Shown here one piece after another: positions 1-7,936 of a stretch of DNA of 61,752 bases (positions within the stretch are counted from its first letter, which is position 1; each line of letters starts with the position of its first letter). The DNA lies in the NCBI GenBank assembly GCA_013821985.1, contig PNJQ01000012.1, positions 1-61,752 on the forward strand, given 5' to 3'. The stretch comes from Opitutus sp. Its GTDB lineage: Bacteria; Verrucomicrobiota; Verrucomicrobiia; Opitutales; Opitutaceae. A program made the position numbers and the translations under genes. Under the pieces are notes generated by a model, which was not told the origin of the DNA, did not search any database, and worked only from the letters and a program-made list of their open reading frames with translations.

Positions 1-1
1 G

Positions 2-2569
2 ATCGGCGTGATGGTGGATTTCGGGATCATCATGACCGAAAACATCACGCAGCACCTCGTGGACCTGCAGGAGAAGTGCAAACGGGAGGGCCGGGCGATG
101 CCGACTTCGCCGTTCAACGAGGAGATCACGGACACGGTCGTGCGCGCCGCGCAGGAAGTCGCGCGGCCGCTGCTCACTTCGGCGGCGACAACCGTCATCG
201 GCTTTTTGCCCATTTTCGCGCTCACCGATCAAGCCGGGCGGCTCTTCGAACCGCTCGCGCTGACGAAATCGCTCGCGATCAGCGGCGCCGTCCTATTCGG
301 CACGCTGCTCGTGCCGGTGTTGTGCCGCCTTTTGCTGCCGCCCTGGCACGTGCGCAAGCCGGTGCTGCTGGCGCTGGCCGGCATCGCGGCGGGCACGGCG
401 TTCGGGTGGTTTTTCCGCGACGGTTGGACGATGCCGATGGAATACGGACGTTGGGCGATCACGGTGCCCGGTTGGATCTTCGCGCCGTTGTTCGCGGCGC
501 TGGTCGGCTCGGCGGTGTGGCGCATCGGACGGGAGCGGCTGGTGAACTACGAGGAGAATCCGATGAGTCACGGCATCCACGTTGCCTACGAATGGGCCTA
601 CACGCGCATCCTGCGGCACAAGGTGGTGTTCACGCTCGCGATCGGCACGCTCGCCCTCGGCGGCTATCTGCTCGGCGCGGGTTGGAAGACCGTGAGCTGG
701 CCGCTGCGGCAGGCGTTCGCGGCGGTGGGCGCCGACATCTCACGCACGACGCTCGACCAGGCGATGACGAAGGCGTTTCCCGGCGTCGGCTCGAGTTTCC
801 TGCCGCCGCTCGACGAAGGCAGTCTGCTGTTCATGCCATCGATTCCCGCCAGCGGCGGACTGGGCGAGACGCAGCGCATCATGCTCTCGCAAAACCGGCA
901 GATCGAATCGATCCCGGAAGTCGCCAGCGTCATGGGCAAGATGGGCCGCGCTGAAACCGCACTCGATCCGGCGCCGCTTGGAATGATCGAAACGGTGGTG
1001 TTGCTCAAACCTTACGCGGAATGGCCCGTGCACGAGATCCCGCGTGCCGACGGCACGATGGAAAAACGCCCGCGCACGCTCGCCGAAGTCCGCGCGGCGC
1101 TCGCGGCGATTTCCGACATCCCCGGTGTTGCGCCGAGCTGGCTGCAACCGATCGAGACCCGCGTCGTGATGCTTTCGACCGGCATTCGCAGCTTGATTGC
1201 TCTGCAGGTTCTCGGCGATGACAGCGAGGAACTTGAGCGCTTCGCCGAGGCCGCGGAAAAAATCATCGCTCCGACGCCTGGCGCGGTCGATGTGCAGATG
1301 CAACGCGAAGGCGGCAAGCCTTACGCCGAGATCCGGCTTGATCCGGCGAAGCTCGCGCGTTTCGGCCTGAGCAACGAACAGGTGATGCGCTCCGTCGAAA
1401 CAGCGTTCGGCGGCATGGCGCTGACGTATTCGGTCGAAGGCGCGCTGCGCTATCCGGTGCGCATCCGGTATGCCCGCGAGCGCCGCGACGACGCGGACGA
1501 GCTGCTGCAACTGCAGATTCCCGCCAACGCCGAACACGGTGCCGTGCCGTTGACCAACTTATTGGCGATTCCGCGGGTGCATGTGCTCGAACTCGGGGAC
1601 GACGCGCCGACTGCGGCGGAGTTGAGCGCGAGTCTGCCGTTGGCGGATCAGCGCAATTTTACGATTCTCTCCGAGCGCCGCGCGGAAATCACCGTTGCGG
1701 CGGGCGACGAGCTGCCCGCGCAACTGCATCGGTCGATCGCGGCCGGCGTGATGCGCGTCAGCGCCACGCGACCGAGCGAGGCGGGCCTCACTTACACGAT
1801 CGGGCCGATGGCGATCCGCTCCGAGGGCGGCAAGCGCACGCAATACATCATGCTTAACGTCCGCGACCGTGGGGAGGTCGAGGTCGTGCGCGATGCCGAC
1901 GCGCGTCTGCGCGAAGCTCTCGCCGCCGGCCAGTTGACGTTGCCCGCGGGCGCGACCTACCGCTGGGTTGGCCGTTACGAGCAGAAGATCAAAGCCGACC
2001 GGACGCTGCGCGGCATTATCGCGGTCTCGATGGTGGTCATGATTGTGCTGATCTATGTCGGCACGCGCTCGTGGCTGGTTACGGCGATCATTATTCTGGC
2101 GAACGCCACGGTGACGACGGCCGGAGGATTTTTTCTCGTGTGGCTGTGGGGCGCGGAGATGACGACGGCAGTCGTCGTGGGCTTCCTCGTGTTGCTCGGC
2201 GTGATGTTCAATGACGGCATTCTGCTTGGCAGTTATATCCAGGAACAGTTCAAGACGCATCCCGGCACGCTCGACGAAGTAAACCGCCGCGTGTTCCTCG
2301 CCGGTCTGCGCCGCCGCCGGCCGGCGATCATGACCAATGCCACCACGCTGCTCTCGCTCATCCCGGTGCTCTGGGCGACCGGCCGCGGCGCGGAGCTGAT
2401 GGTGCCGATGGTGCTCCCGGTCGTGGGCGGCATGATCTTCGACATCGTGTCGCTGTTCTCCGTGCCGGTGTTCTACACGTGGTATTGGGAACGACGGCTC
2501 GCGCGCGAAGCCGCGCAGCGCGACGAAGCAGCAGCGCGCGCGACGCCCGTCACGGCGCCGCCGGCGTGA
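2..2569 (+). CDS. cusA: CusA/CzcA-type heavy-metal efflux RND transporter, 3' part
   Basis: This is the C-terminal part of an inner-membrane RND pump that exports metal cations through a tripartite system. The 5' end lies outside the window; the reading frame is open from base 2. The first visible residues, IGVMVDFGIIMTEN, match the TM4 segment of CusA/CzcA with its acidic residue. The PPLDEGSLLFMP signature and the C-terminal transmembrane bundle follow (VVVGFLVLLGVMFNDGILLG, then FSVPVFYTWYWE). About 855 residues remain after TM4, roughly 200 more than CusA normally has there. Extra hydrophobic segments lie near window bases 360-540, and there is an added stretch in the second porter region near bases 1600-1760. 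The substrate (Cu/Ag or Co/Zn/Cd) cannot be read from this part. The 3' end overlaps the convergent GNAT gene by 20 bases. Confidence 0.88.
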   Translation: MGVMVDFGIIMTENITQHLVDLQEKCKREGRAMPTSPFNEEITDTVVRAAQEVARPLLTSAATTVIGFLPIFALTDQAGRLFEPLALTKSLAISGAVLFGTLLVPVLCRLLLPPWHVRKPVLLALAGIAAGTAFGWFFRDGWTMPMEYGRWAITVPGWIFAPLFAALVGSAVWRIGRERLVNYEENPMSHGIHVAYEWAYTRILRHKVVFTLAIGTLALGGYLLGAGWKTVSWPLRQAFAAVGADISRTTLDQAMTKAFPGVGSSFLPPLDEGSLLFMPSIPASGGLGETQRIMLSQNRQIESIPEVASVMGKMGRAETALDPAPLGMIETVVLLKPYAEWPVHEIPRADGTMEKRPRTLAEVRAALAAISDIPGVAPSWLQPIETRVVMLSTGIRSLIALQVLGDDSEELERFAEAAEKIIAPTPGAVDVQMQREGGKPYAEIRLDPAKLARFGLSNEQVMRSVETAFGGMALTYSVEGALRYPVRIRYARERRDDADELLQLQIPANAEHGAVPLTNLLAIPRVHVLELGDDAPTAAELSASLPLADQRNFTILSERRAEITVAAGDELPAQLHRSIAAGVMRVSATRPSEAGLTYTIGPMAIRSEGGKRTQYIMLNVRDRGEVEVVRDADARLREALAAGQLTLPAGATYRWVGRYEQKIKADRTLRGIIAVSMVVMIVLIYVGTRSWLVTAIIILANATVTTAGGFFLVWLWGAEMTTAVVVGFLVLLGVMFNDGILLGSYIQEQFKTHPGTLDEVNRRVFLAGLRRRRPAIMTNATTLLSLIPVLWATGRGAELMVPMVLPVVGGMIFDIVSLFSVPVFYTWYWERRLAREAAQRDEAAARATPVTAPPA

Positions 2570-3017
2570 GCTTCAGGGCGAAGTGGAAGTTATCGATCAC
2601 CATCCTTTGGCGGAAATAGAAGCGGTGCGCCTCGACGCGATGCGTGCCTGAGTCGAGGTGCAGGTCCGTGCAGCCCGCGGCGATCGCGATCTCCTTCACG
2701 TGCAGGAAAAGCTGTTCGCCGAATTGGCGCGAGCGGCTGTCCGCGTCGGTGATGAGATCGTCGATGTAGAGCAGCCGATCGGCCCAGAGAAAATGCTGGA
2801 TGCGGTAACCCGCGAGCGACCGGACGCGACCGTCGGCTTCGAGCGCGGCGAGGCGGTAGCCTTCCTGCCATTGGCGGCGCACGCGTTCGCGAAAGGTCTC
2901 CAGCGTCAGGTGCGGCCGCAGTTGCACGATCACCGGAAACGCCGCGGCGAAGTCAGCGTCGGTCTCGACGTGGAAAAAACGAGGCGATCGAATCGAATCT
3001 GAAGATGACAAATTCAT
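2550..3017 (-). CDS. GNAT family N-acetyltransferase
   Basis: About 155 residues with a single GNAT fold, predicted to transfer an acetyl group from acetyl-CoA to an amine of unknown identity. The core strand-turn LLYIDDLITDADSRSRQFGE matches GNAT motif A in its diverged R/Q-x-x-G-x-G/A form, and SGTHRVEAHRFYFRQRM is the usual C-terminal motif B with the conserved Arg/Tyr pattern (compare H..A..FY). The ATG at 3017 is preferred: it follows a GGGAGA purine run, and the upstream ATG at 3044 would overlap the operator-like palindrome at 3038-3058. It is convergent with and overlaps the metal pump gene. Two palindromes upstream suggest control by a dimeric repressor. Confidence 0.82.
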   Translation of the reverse strand: MNLSSSDSIRSPRFFHVETDADFAAAFPVIVQLRPHLTLETFRERVRRQWQEGYRLAALEADGRVRSLAGYRIQHFLWADRLLYIDDLITDADSRSRQFGEQLFLHVKEIAIAAGCTDLHLDSGTHRVEAHRFYFRQRMVIDNFHFALKLTPAAP

Positions 3018-3037
3018 GGCGGAGACTCTCCCTGTCA

Positions 3038-3058
3038 AAGTCATCTATTTGGTGACTT
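3038..3058. promoter_or_regulatory. operator-like palindrome 1 upstream of GNAT gene
   Basis: AAGTCATCTATTTGGTGACTT is an imperfect inverted repeat with outer arms AAGTCA/TGACTT. It shares GTCATCTA and GGTGAC with the better palindrome at 3091-3113, centred about 54 bases further upstream. Two similar sites about five helical turns apart in front of one gene look like binding sites of a dimeric regulator. I cannot tell which family; no regulator gene is adjacent. Confidence 0.5.
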
Positions 3059-3090
3059 TTGATTCTGGGCGTGAGTGAGGGGCGGACATT

Positions 3091-3113
3091 TTTGTCATCT
3101 AATAGGTGACAAA
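3091..3113. promoter_or_regulatory. operator-like palindrome 2 upstream of GNAT gene
   Basis: A 23-base near-perfect palindrome with arms TTTGTCATCTA and TAGGTGACAAA around a central A. The arms differ at only one symmetric position. It is related to the site at 3038-3058 and lies in the otherwise featureless gap upstream of the leftward GNAT gene (start at 3017). The rest of the gap, to 3236, shows nothing recognisable. Confidence 0.55.
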
Positions 3114-3236
3114 GTCGCGATAGGGGGGCGTCGCTTAGGTGGCGTCTGGCGGATGCGCGCGCGACGAGTGCGTGGCATGCGGGCCGTGGTTAATGGCGGC
3201 GCGACGGGCGAGTGAAGAGCCGGTTCGCTCGGCGGG

Positions 3237-4241
3237 TTAGGTTTTCGCGGACGCGGCGGCGGGCGAATCGCTGGCGCGGAGGGTGGCGGACTCGGTCACC
3301 GTCACGGCGGGTTTCTTCACCTTGGAAATCGTGATGATCGCCACGCCAGCGATGATGATGCTCGCGGCGACGAAGATCCGGGAATCGACGTGTTCATCGA
3401 GGATGAGCCAGCCGAGGAAAACGGCGACGATCGGGTTCACGTAGGTGTAGGTGTAAACCTTCGCGGGTGTGCTGTGCTTCATCAGCCACACGAACGCGGT
3501 GAAACCCACCAGCGAACCGACGAGCGTAAGATAAACCCACGCGCCGACGGCCTTCGGTGTGAACGCGGCGAGCGTGAGCGTCGAGGGCTCACCCGCCAGC
3601 AGACTGGCCGCGAAGAGCCATGCGCTGCCAGTGACCATCTGAATCGCAGACGCGGTGAATGGCTCCGCGGGCTCGGTCGAATAGCGGCCGTAGAGTGAAC
3701 CCGCGCTCCAGAGCCACGTGGCGGCGATGAGCGCGCCGACGGTTAAGAAAGTAAGTCCGCCGGTGCCGTGTGCAACGTCGGGGCCGACGAGGAGCGCGAG
3801 ACCGGCGAAGCCGAGCGCGAGTCCGATCCAGATCGGCAGTGTCGGGCGCGAGCCGCGCTTCTTCGCGGGGTCGGCGGCGTGGATCGCCCAGTCGAGCAAG
3901 ACCACCGCGAGCGGGCCGGCGGACACGAGCAACGTCGCGATGCCGGACGGCACAGTTTGCTCGGCCCAGCACACGAGGCCGTTGCCGCCGAGCATGAGAA
4001 AACCACCGACGATGGTGTTGTCGCGCCACTGCTTCTTCGTGGGCCGGATTTTTTTCGTGAACCAAAGAAACCCGTAGAGCAGCGCGCCCGAGACGGCGAA
4101 GCGCGTCGCGGCCATGAAGAAGGGCGGGATGGTCTCCACCGCGACGCGGATCGCGAGGTAGGTTGAACCCCAGACAACATAAACCGCGGCGAAGGCTGCG
4201 ATCAATTGGCCGCGGGGAGCGGAGGAAAGTTGGGCGGACAC
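3237..4241 (-). CDS. DMT superfamily EamA/RhaT-type permease (YedA-like)
   Basis: A 334-residue inner-membrane protein with about ten hydrophobic helices arranged as two EamA repeats, typical of drug/metabolite exporters. The first repeat opens with AAFAAVYVVWGSTYLAIRVA, a hallmark of the YedA/RhaT branch. The second ends with YTYVNPIVAVFLGWLILDE, the standard EamA end motif. A polar tail of about 30 residues rich in Ala, Ser and Thr follows the last helix. The substrate is unknown; relatives export amino acids or small metabolites. It is leftward, with the DJ-1/PfpI gene about 120 bases upstream across a repeat, so co-transcription is uncertain. Confidence 0.9.
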   Translation of the reverse strand: MSAQLSSAPRGQLIAAFAAVYVVWGSTYLAIRVAVETIPPFFMAATRFAVSGALLYGFLWFTKKIRPTKKQWRDNTIVGGFLMLGGNGLVCWAEQTVPSGIATLLVSAGPLAVVLLDWAIHAADPAKKRGSRPTLPIWIGLALGFAGLALLVGPDVAHGTGGLTFLTVGALIAATWLWSAGSLYGRYSTEPAEPFTASAIQMVTGSAWLFAASLLAGEPSTLTLAAFTPKAVGAWVYLTLVGSLVGFTAFVWLMKHSTPAKVYTYTYVNPIVAVFLGWLILDEHVDSRIFVAASIIIAGVAIITISKVKKPAVTVTESATLRASDSPAAASAKT

Positions 4242-4290
4242 GAAGAAATTGAGAGCTGAGAGTTGAGAGCGCGAGAGTTGGAAGGGGATC

Positions 4291-4358
4291 GTTCTCGTTC
4301 TCTTAACTTTATTGGTTCTCTCGGGGTCGCCGAGGGAGAGAACGATTACGATTACGAG
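4291..4358. repeat. interspersed repeat, left copy (GTTCTCTC hairpin plus GATTACGATTACGAG)
   Basis: This intergenic stretch has GTTCTCGTTCTC (4291-4302), then GTTCTCTC (4315-4322) paired with GAGAGAAC (4336-4343), then GATTACGATTACGAG. The same parts, including the hairpin with arms of the same sequence and 13-base loop, recur in inverted order at 5162-5215 on the other side of the DJ-1/PfpI gene. Confidence 0.6.
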
Positions 4359-4365
4359 TCGGAGC

Positions 4366-4968
4366 TTAGCGCTGGGCGCCGGCGTCGTTGCGCCAGTGGT
4401 ATTCCATGTATTGCGCGGTTCGGGTGGCGGCCGCGTCGCCGTGGAGGCGCGCGACGACGTGCAGCGACACGTCGATGCCGGCGGAAATTCCTGCGGCGGT
4501 CAAAATGCGGCCGTTGTCGTGAAAACGTCGGTTGCCATGGACGCGCGCGCTGGGTGCGAGGCGGGCGAGTTCGTCGAGATTTTCGCGGTGCGTCGTGACA
4601 TCGAGCCCGTCGAGCAATCCGGCTTGCGCCAGGACGAGCGCGCCGGTGCAGACGGAGACGATGACCTCGGCGCCTTTCGCTTGCCGGCGCACCCACTCGA
4701 CAAGCGACGGTTTCTTGAGCAGCGCGCGCGTGCCGTAACCGCCGGGGATGACGAGCACGTTCGCGGCGGGTGCGCTTTCGAGCGTGTGGTCGGGAACGAT
4801 CTTGAGCCCGTTGCGCGCGAGAATGGTGCCGGGTTTTTCCGCGACGGTGTAGACATTGAAGAGCGTGTGCGCCGCCATCTCGTCGGTGACGGAGAACACT
4901 TCAAAGGGTCCGGCGAAGTCGAGGACCTCGACGTCGTCGAAGAGGAGAATGGCGGTGTTGCGGCGCAT
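4366..4968 (-). CDS. DJ-1/PfpI family protein (isonitrile hydratase / GlxA N-domain type)
   Basis: A 200-residue protein with a single class I glutamine-amidotransferase-like domain. It opens with TAILLFDDVEVLDFAGPFEV, the typical start of the GlxA/InhA branch. The nucleophile elbow is VSVCTGA with Cys107, and VLVIPGGYGTR supplies the oxyanion-hole glycines. ILTAAGISAGIDVSLHVV is the usual C-terminal motif of this branch. There is no AraC-type DNA-binding domain, so it is a free-standing enzyme or sensor rather than a GlxA regulator. Isonitrile hydratase is one possible activity, but the family is broad. It is flanked by inverted copies of an interspersed repeat. Confidence 0.87.
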   Translation of the reverse strand: MRRNTAILLFDDVEVLDFAGPFEVFSVTDEMAAHTLFNVYTVAEKPGTILARNGLKIVPDHTLESAPAANVLVIPGGYGTRALLKKPSLVEWVRRQAKGAEVIVSVCTGALVLAQAGLLDGLDVTTHRENLDELARLAPSARVHGNRRFHDNGRILTAAGISAGIDVSLHVVARLHGDAAATRTAQYMEYHWRNDAGAQR

Positions 4969-5044
4969 TGAGGAGAAAGGCTGAAGGACTGAAGGGCTGA
5001 AATGCTGCAGGACGGAAAAGCGGAAGTTGAAACCGTCGGCCGAG

Positions 5045-5115
5045 TGATGGGAGGGGCTTTATGCCCGACTGAGGATTCGCGAGTTGAACGTCGGGGCTTA
5101 AAGCCCCTCCCACCA
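5045..5115. repeat. REP-like palindrome (GGGAGGGGCTTTA family)
   Basis: Arms TGGGAGGGGCTTTATGCCCGAC (5048-5069) and its near-perfect complement (5090-5113) enclose a loop of about 20 bases. This is an intergenic repetitive-extragenic-palindrome type of element. Its architecture (TGGGAG, a GC run, TTTA, a GC run, GAC) matches the perfect palindrome found inside hrpA at 35436-35494. It may form an RNA hairpin between the MocR-like and DJ-1/PfpI genes, but it lacks a T-tract. Confidence 0.75.
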
Positions 5116-5161
5116 AGCAGAGGAAAGGGCGGAAATCGGGCGGGGCTTTTGGTGCCGGTCT

Positions 5162-5215
5162 CGTTCTCTTGATCTTGATCGTAATCGTTCTCTCGTCGTT
5201 CGATTCGGAGAGAAC
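5162..5215. repeat. interspersed repeat, right copy (inverted)
   Basis: CGTTCTC, CTTGATCTTGATCGTAATC, then a hairpin GTTCTCTC (5187-5194) / GAGAGAAC (5208-5215). It is the inverted counterpart of the repeat at 4291-4358; the pair brackets the DJ-1/PfpI gene and the REP-like palindrome. Confidence 0.6.
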
Positions 5216-5240
5216 GCCGAAGCTTACGAGAATGACGGAG

Positions 5241-6710
5241 TCAGAGTTGCTGCTTCACGAGGTCGCCAAGCGTTTTGAGCGCGGCGTCCATCTCGTCGGA
5301 CCAGGGCTGGCTGCAGCTCATGCGGAGGCAGTTGCGGTAACGGTCTTTCACGGCGGAGAAGAGCGAGCCGGGGGCGGTGTTGATCTTGTGTTTCAACGCG
5401 TCCTTGCGGAGGCGCAGCGTGTCCACCTTTACGGGGAACTCGACCCAGATGTAATTGCCGCCTTGCGGACGGCTGTAGCGCGTGCCGTCGGGGAAGTGAC
5501 GCTGCATGCCCTGCAGGAACGAGTGCAGGTGCTCGCGATAGGCGCGGCGCAGCGAGCGGAGATGGTGGTCGTAGCCGCCGTCGCGCAGGAATTCCGCGAT
5601 CGTCTTCTGCAGGATGCGCGGCGTGCCCATCGTGTTGATGAATTTCAGGCGGCGGATGCGCTCGAGGTAGCGCCCCGGCGCGGTCCAGCCGACGTGGAAG
5701 CCGGGCGCGAGCGTCTTGCCGAAAGAGGAGCAGAGCATCACGCGGCCATCGCGGTCCCAGGCCTTCAGCGGCTTCGGGCGCACGTCGCCGAAATGCGTGT
5801 CGCCGTAGATGTCATCTTCGATGATCGGCACGTCGTGGGCCGAGAGCAGTTCGTAGAGGCGCTGCTTTTTTTCGTCCGGCATGAGCGAGCCGAGCGGGTT
5901 GTGGAAATTCGGCATCAGCATCACGACTTTCACGTCGTTGTTCTTCAACGCGTCCTGCAGCGCGTCGAAGCACATGCCTTGGCGCGAGCAGGTCGGGATC
6001 TCGAGCGCGCGGAGGTTGAGCGCCTGGATGATTTCCAGAAAACCAAAGTAGGCGGGCGTCTCGATCGCGACGGTGTCACCGGGTTTAGTGACGGCGCGGA
6101 GGCAAAGATTGAGCGCCTCGGTGGCGCCGGAGGTGACGACCATTTCGTCGTGCGCGATCGGCACACCGGCTTGCAAATAGCGGCGGGCGATCTCGCGCGT
6201 GAGCGGCTCGTAGCCCCAGTTCATGCCCGGGCGGCCGATGAGCGACGGATCACGGCGCGCGACACTGCCGAGCATGCGCGCGAGTTTCTTTGTCGGAAAA
6301 AGCGAGTGGTGCGGACAAGCGCTGCCGAACGGCACGTAGTCCGGGTTGAGCGCGACTTCCATGACGTCGGCCGTGAGATCGTTCACACCGACGAAGGCCG
6401 GTTTACACATCGGTTTCGCCATGCGCGGCTCAGGCGCGCTGGTCAGTGCGCGCGGGCGAACGTAGTAGCCGGATTGCGGGCGCGCCTCGAGGTAGCCGCG
6501 GTTTTCCAGCACCGTGTAGGCCTGCAACACCGTCGCGATCGAGACATCGCGTTGACGCGACATGATGCGGACCGAAGGCACGCGATGACCTGGGCGCAGC
6601 GTGCCCTGTTCGATGAGGTTTTGGAGCGAGTCAGCGAGCTCCGCGTAGAGCGGGCGCGCGGCGGCTTTCGCGAGGGAAAGCGGCTTGGGGGTAATGACGG
6701 TCTGGATCAT
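5241..6710 (-). CDS. MocR-like regulator: GntR-type HTH fused to aminotransferase I domain
   Basis: A 489-residue fusion. Residues 15-85 form a winged helix of the GntR family (RPLYAELADSLQNLIEQGTL, then the VLQAYTVLENRGYLEARPQSG helix-wing). Residues 110-489 form a fold-type I aminotransferase domain with the PLP lysine K332 in SSFGKTLAPGFHVGW and NPLG in the substrate region. MocR proteins usually bind PLP, act as transcription factors and often regulate a divergent or adjacent gene. The start at 6710 is chosen because the domain begins there; the frame extends 38 residues upstream without homology. Unusually for the family no divergent partner is present, since the next gene is also leftward. 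Confidence 0.88.
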   Translation of the reverse strand: MIQTVITPKPLSLAKAAARPLYAELADSLQNLIEQGTLRPGHRVPSVRIMSRQRDVSIATVLQAYTVLENRGYLEARPQSGYYVRPRALTSAPEPRMAKPMCKPAFVGVNDLTADVMEVALNPDYVPFGSACPHHSLFPTKKLARMLGSVARRDPSLIGRPGMNWGYEPLTREIARRYLQAGVPIAHDEMVVTSGATEALNLCLRAVTKPGDTVAIETPAYFGFLEIIQALNLRALEIPTCSRQGMCFDALQDALKNNDVKVVMLMPNFHNPLGSLMPDEKKQRLYELLSAHDVPIIEDDIYGDTHFGDVRPKPLKAWDRDGRVMLCSSFGKTLAPGFHVGWTAPGRYLERIRRLKFINTMGTPRILQKTIAEFLRDGGYDHHLRSLRRAYREHLHSFLQGMQRHFPDGTRYSRPQGGNYIWVEFPVKVDTLRLRKDALKHKINTAPGSLFSAVKDRYRNCLRMSCSQPWSDEMDAALKTLGDLVKQQL

Positions 6711-6778
6711 GGCGTGGAAGCGAAGGCCGCAGACGATACGCGAAAATGGCCCGGCGCAGTAGCGGCAGCGCGTGGGGA

Positions 6779-6806
6779 TTGATACCAGCACAGATTCTCG
6801 AAACAA
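6779..6806 (-). promoter_or_regulatory. possible sigma70 promoter for the MocR-like gene
   Basis: Read leftward, TTGTTT and TATCAA are separated by 16 bases, about 70 bases upstream of the start codon. The boxes are reasonable but not perfect. The palindrome at 6838-6856 lies just upstream of the -35 box, which is where an activator would bind. Confidence 0.4.
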
Positions 6807-6837
6807 GCACTGTGACCATGACAATTACTCAGGTCGC

Positions 6838-6856
6838 CGTTGAATTCCATTCAACG
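6838..6856. promoter_or_regulatory. operator-like palindrome upstream of MocR-like gene
   Basis: CGTTGAATTCCATTCAACG is a perfect inverted repeat with 8-base arms and a 3-base centre, unusual in AT content for this genome. It may be the site of the MocR-like protein itself, or of another dimeric regulator. The remaining gap to 6977 shows nothing clear. Confidence 0.45.
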
Positions 6857-6977
6857 AAAACTGCGCCTTTCCGAGGGAAGCGCGTGGGAGAGGGCGCGGC
6901 GCGGCACGGGCGCACGCCGGGAGCGGACGGGGGAAACCGCGTCTTAGCCGTTCGGCTAAGAGTCTTCGATCAACGCC

Positions 6978-7865
6978 TCAGAACGAGCCCTTGAGCGCCA
7001 GCGCGACGAACAGGCCGCCGTCGCCGTCGAGGCGGTAGTTCTTGTCGAAGTAGTCGAACTTTCGATCGGTGACCGCGCCGACATCGAGCGACAGCGACGT
7101 CTGCTCGGTGAACGCGTAATCGGCGCCGACGCCGACGCGCACTTCGCGAAAATCCAGGAATGTCCGCGAGAGTCGCGCGATTCCCGGCGCGGGCACGCCG
7201 AGATTGCGCGAGAGACGAAAGCTGCCGCCCGAAAAACTCGCGCCCGCGCGGAGCGTCAGCCGATCGTTGAGTTCGTAGGCGAAGCCGGTGCGCGGAAAGC
7301 CGACGCTGAACAGCCACTGGGGCGCGAATTGCCAGCGCACGCCCGCGATCGGCAGCACGGGGTTATCGGAGAATCCGTTCACGTTCAGGCCGAAGCTCCA
7401 GACGAGCTCTCTCGATTGCGCGAACATCGCCATCACGAGCAGCGGCGCGTTGAAGCTGTCGCTGCTCAGGCCCTCCTCGAAGTCGCCATAGAAGCCGGGG
7501 CGCAGGTAAGCCGCGCCACTCCAGCGTGCGTCGAACCGGCGTTGCACCCCGAGGTTGAGCGAGAACTCGCTGAGATCTTCGGGAAGCGGCAACAGCGGGC
7601 TGCTCAATTCGAGATCGTGCACATTTACCGCGGCGCCGAAGATCAAGGTGGTCGATTCGTTCCATGGGCGGCGGGCGGCGACGCTCACGCCGTATTGCCG
7701 CACGCCGACTTGGCCGAGCACGGCCGATCCGCGGGCGAGGTCCTCGTCGGAGGAGAAGGAAGCGTTGGATTCGACGGTCGCGAGGAGTTCGGGACGCATC
7801 GTAGCGGAGGGCTGGGCCAAGCCGGCGCCAGCGGTGACCAGGAAAAGGAGGAAGAAGCGGTTCAT
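6978..7865 (-). CDS. DUF6268-like outer membrane beta-barrel protein
   Basis: A 295-residue protein with a signal peptide (MNRFFLLFLVTAGAGLAQ) followed by alternating amphipathic strands. It ends in GGLFVALALKGSF, a terminal Phe as recognised by the outer-membrane assembly machinery. Segments such as WNESTTLIFGAAVNVHDLE and NVNGFSDNPVLPIAGVRWQF resemble the DUF6268 barrels found in Verrucomicrobiota and Bacteroidota; this is recognition from memory and not certain. Function unknown. The frame runs far upstream of 7865, but the signal peptide fixes the start. It may be co-transcribed with the PhzF-like gene 71 bases upstream. Confidence 0.7.
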   Translation of the reverse strand: MNRFFLLFLVTAGAGLAQPSATMRPELLATVESNASFSSDEDLARGSAVLGQVGVRQYGVSVAARRPWNESTTLIFGAAVNVHDLELSSPLLPLPEDLSEFSLNLGVQRRFDARWSGAAYLRPGFYGDFEEGLSSDSFNAPLLVMAMFAQSRELVWSFGLNVNGFSDNPVLPIAGVRWQFAPQWLFSVGFPRTGFAYELNDRLTLRAGASFSGGSFRLSRNLGVPAPGIARLSRTFLDFREVRVGVGADYAFTEQTSLSLDVGAVTDRKFDYFDKNYRLDGDGGLFVALALKGSF

Positions 7866-7936
7866 GGTGAGATGCGTTACGGGCGAAACCTGCGTTGGGA
7901 CGCGCTCTCGGACGAAATCGTGCTCCCGCCCCGAAC

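Noticed and set aside
5169-6782. A 537-residue plus-strand frame
   Set aside because: It is fully antisense to the MocR-like gene, which has intact HTH and PLP-lysine motifs.
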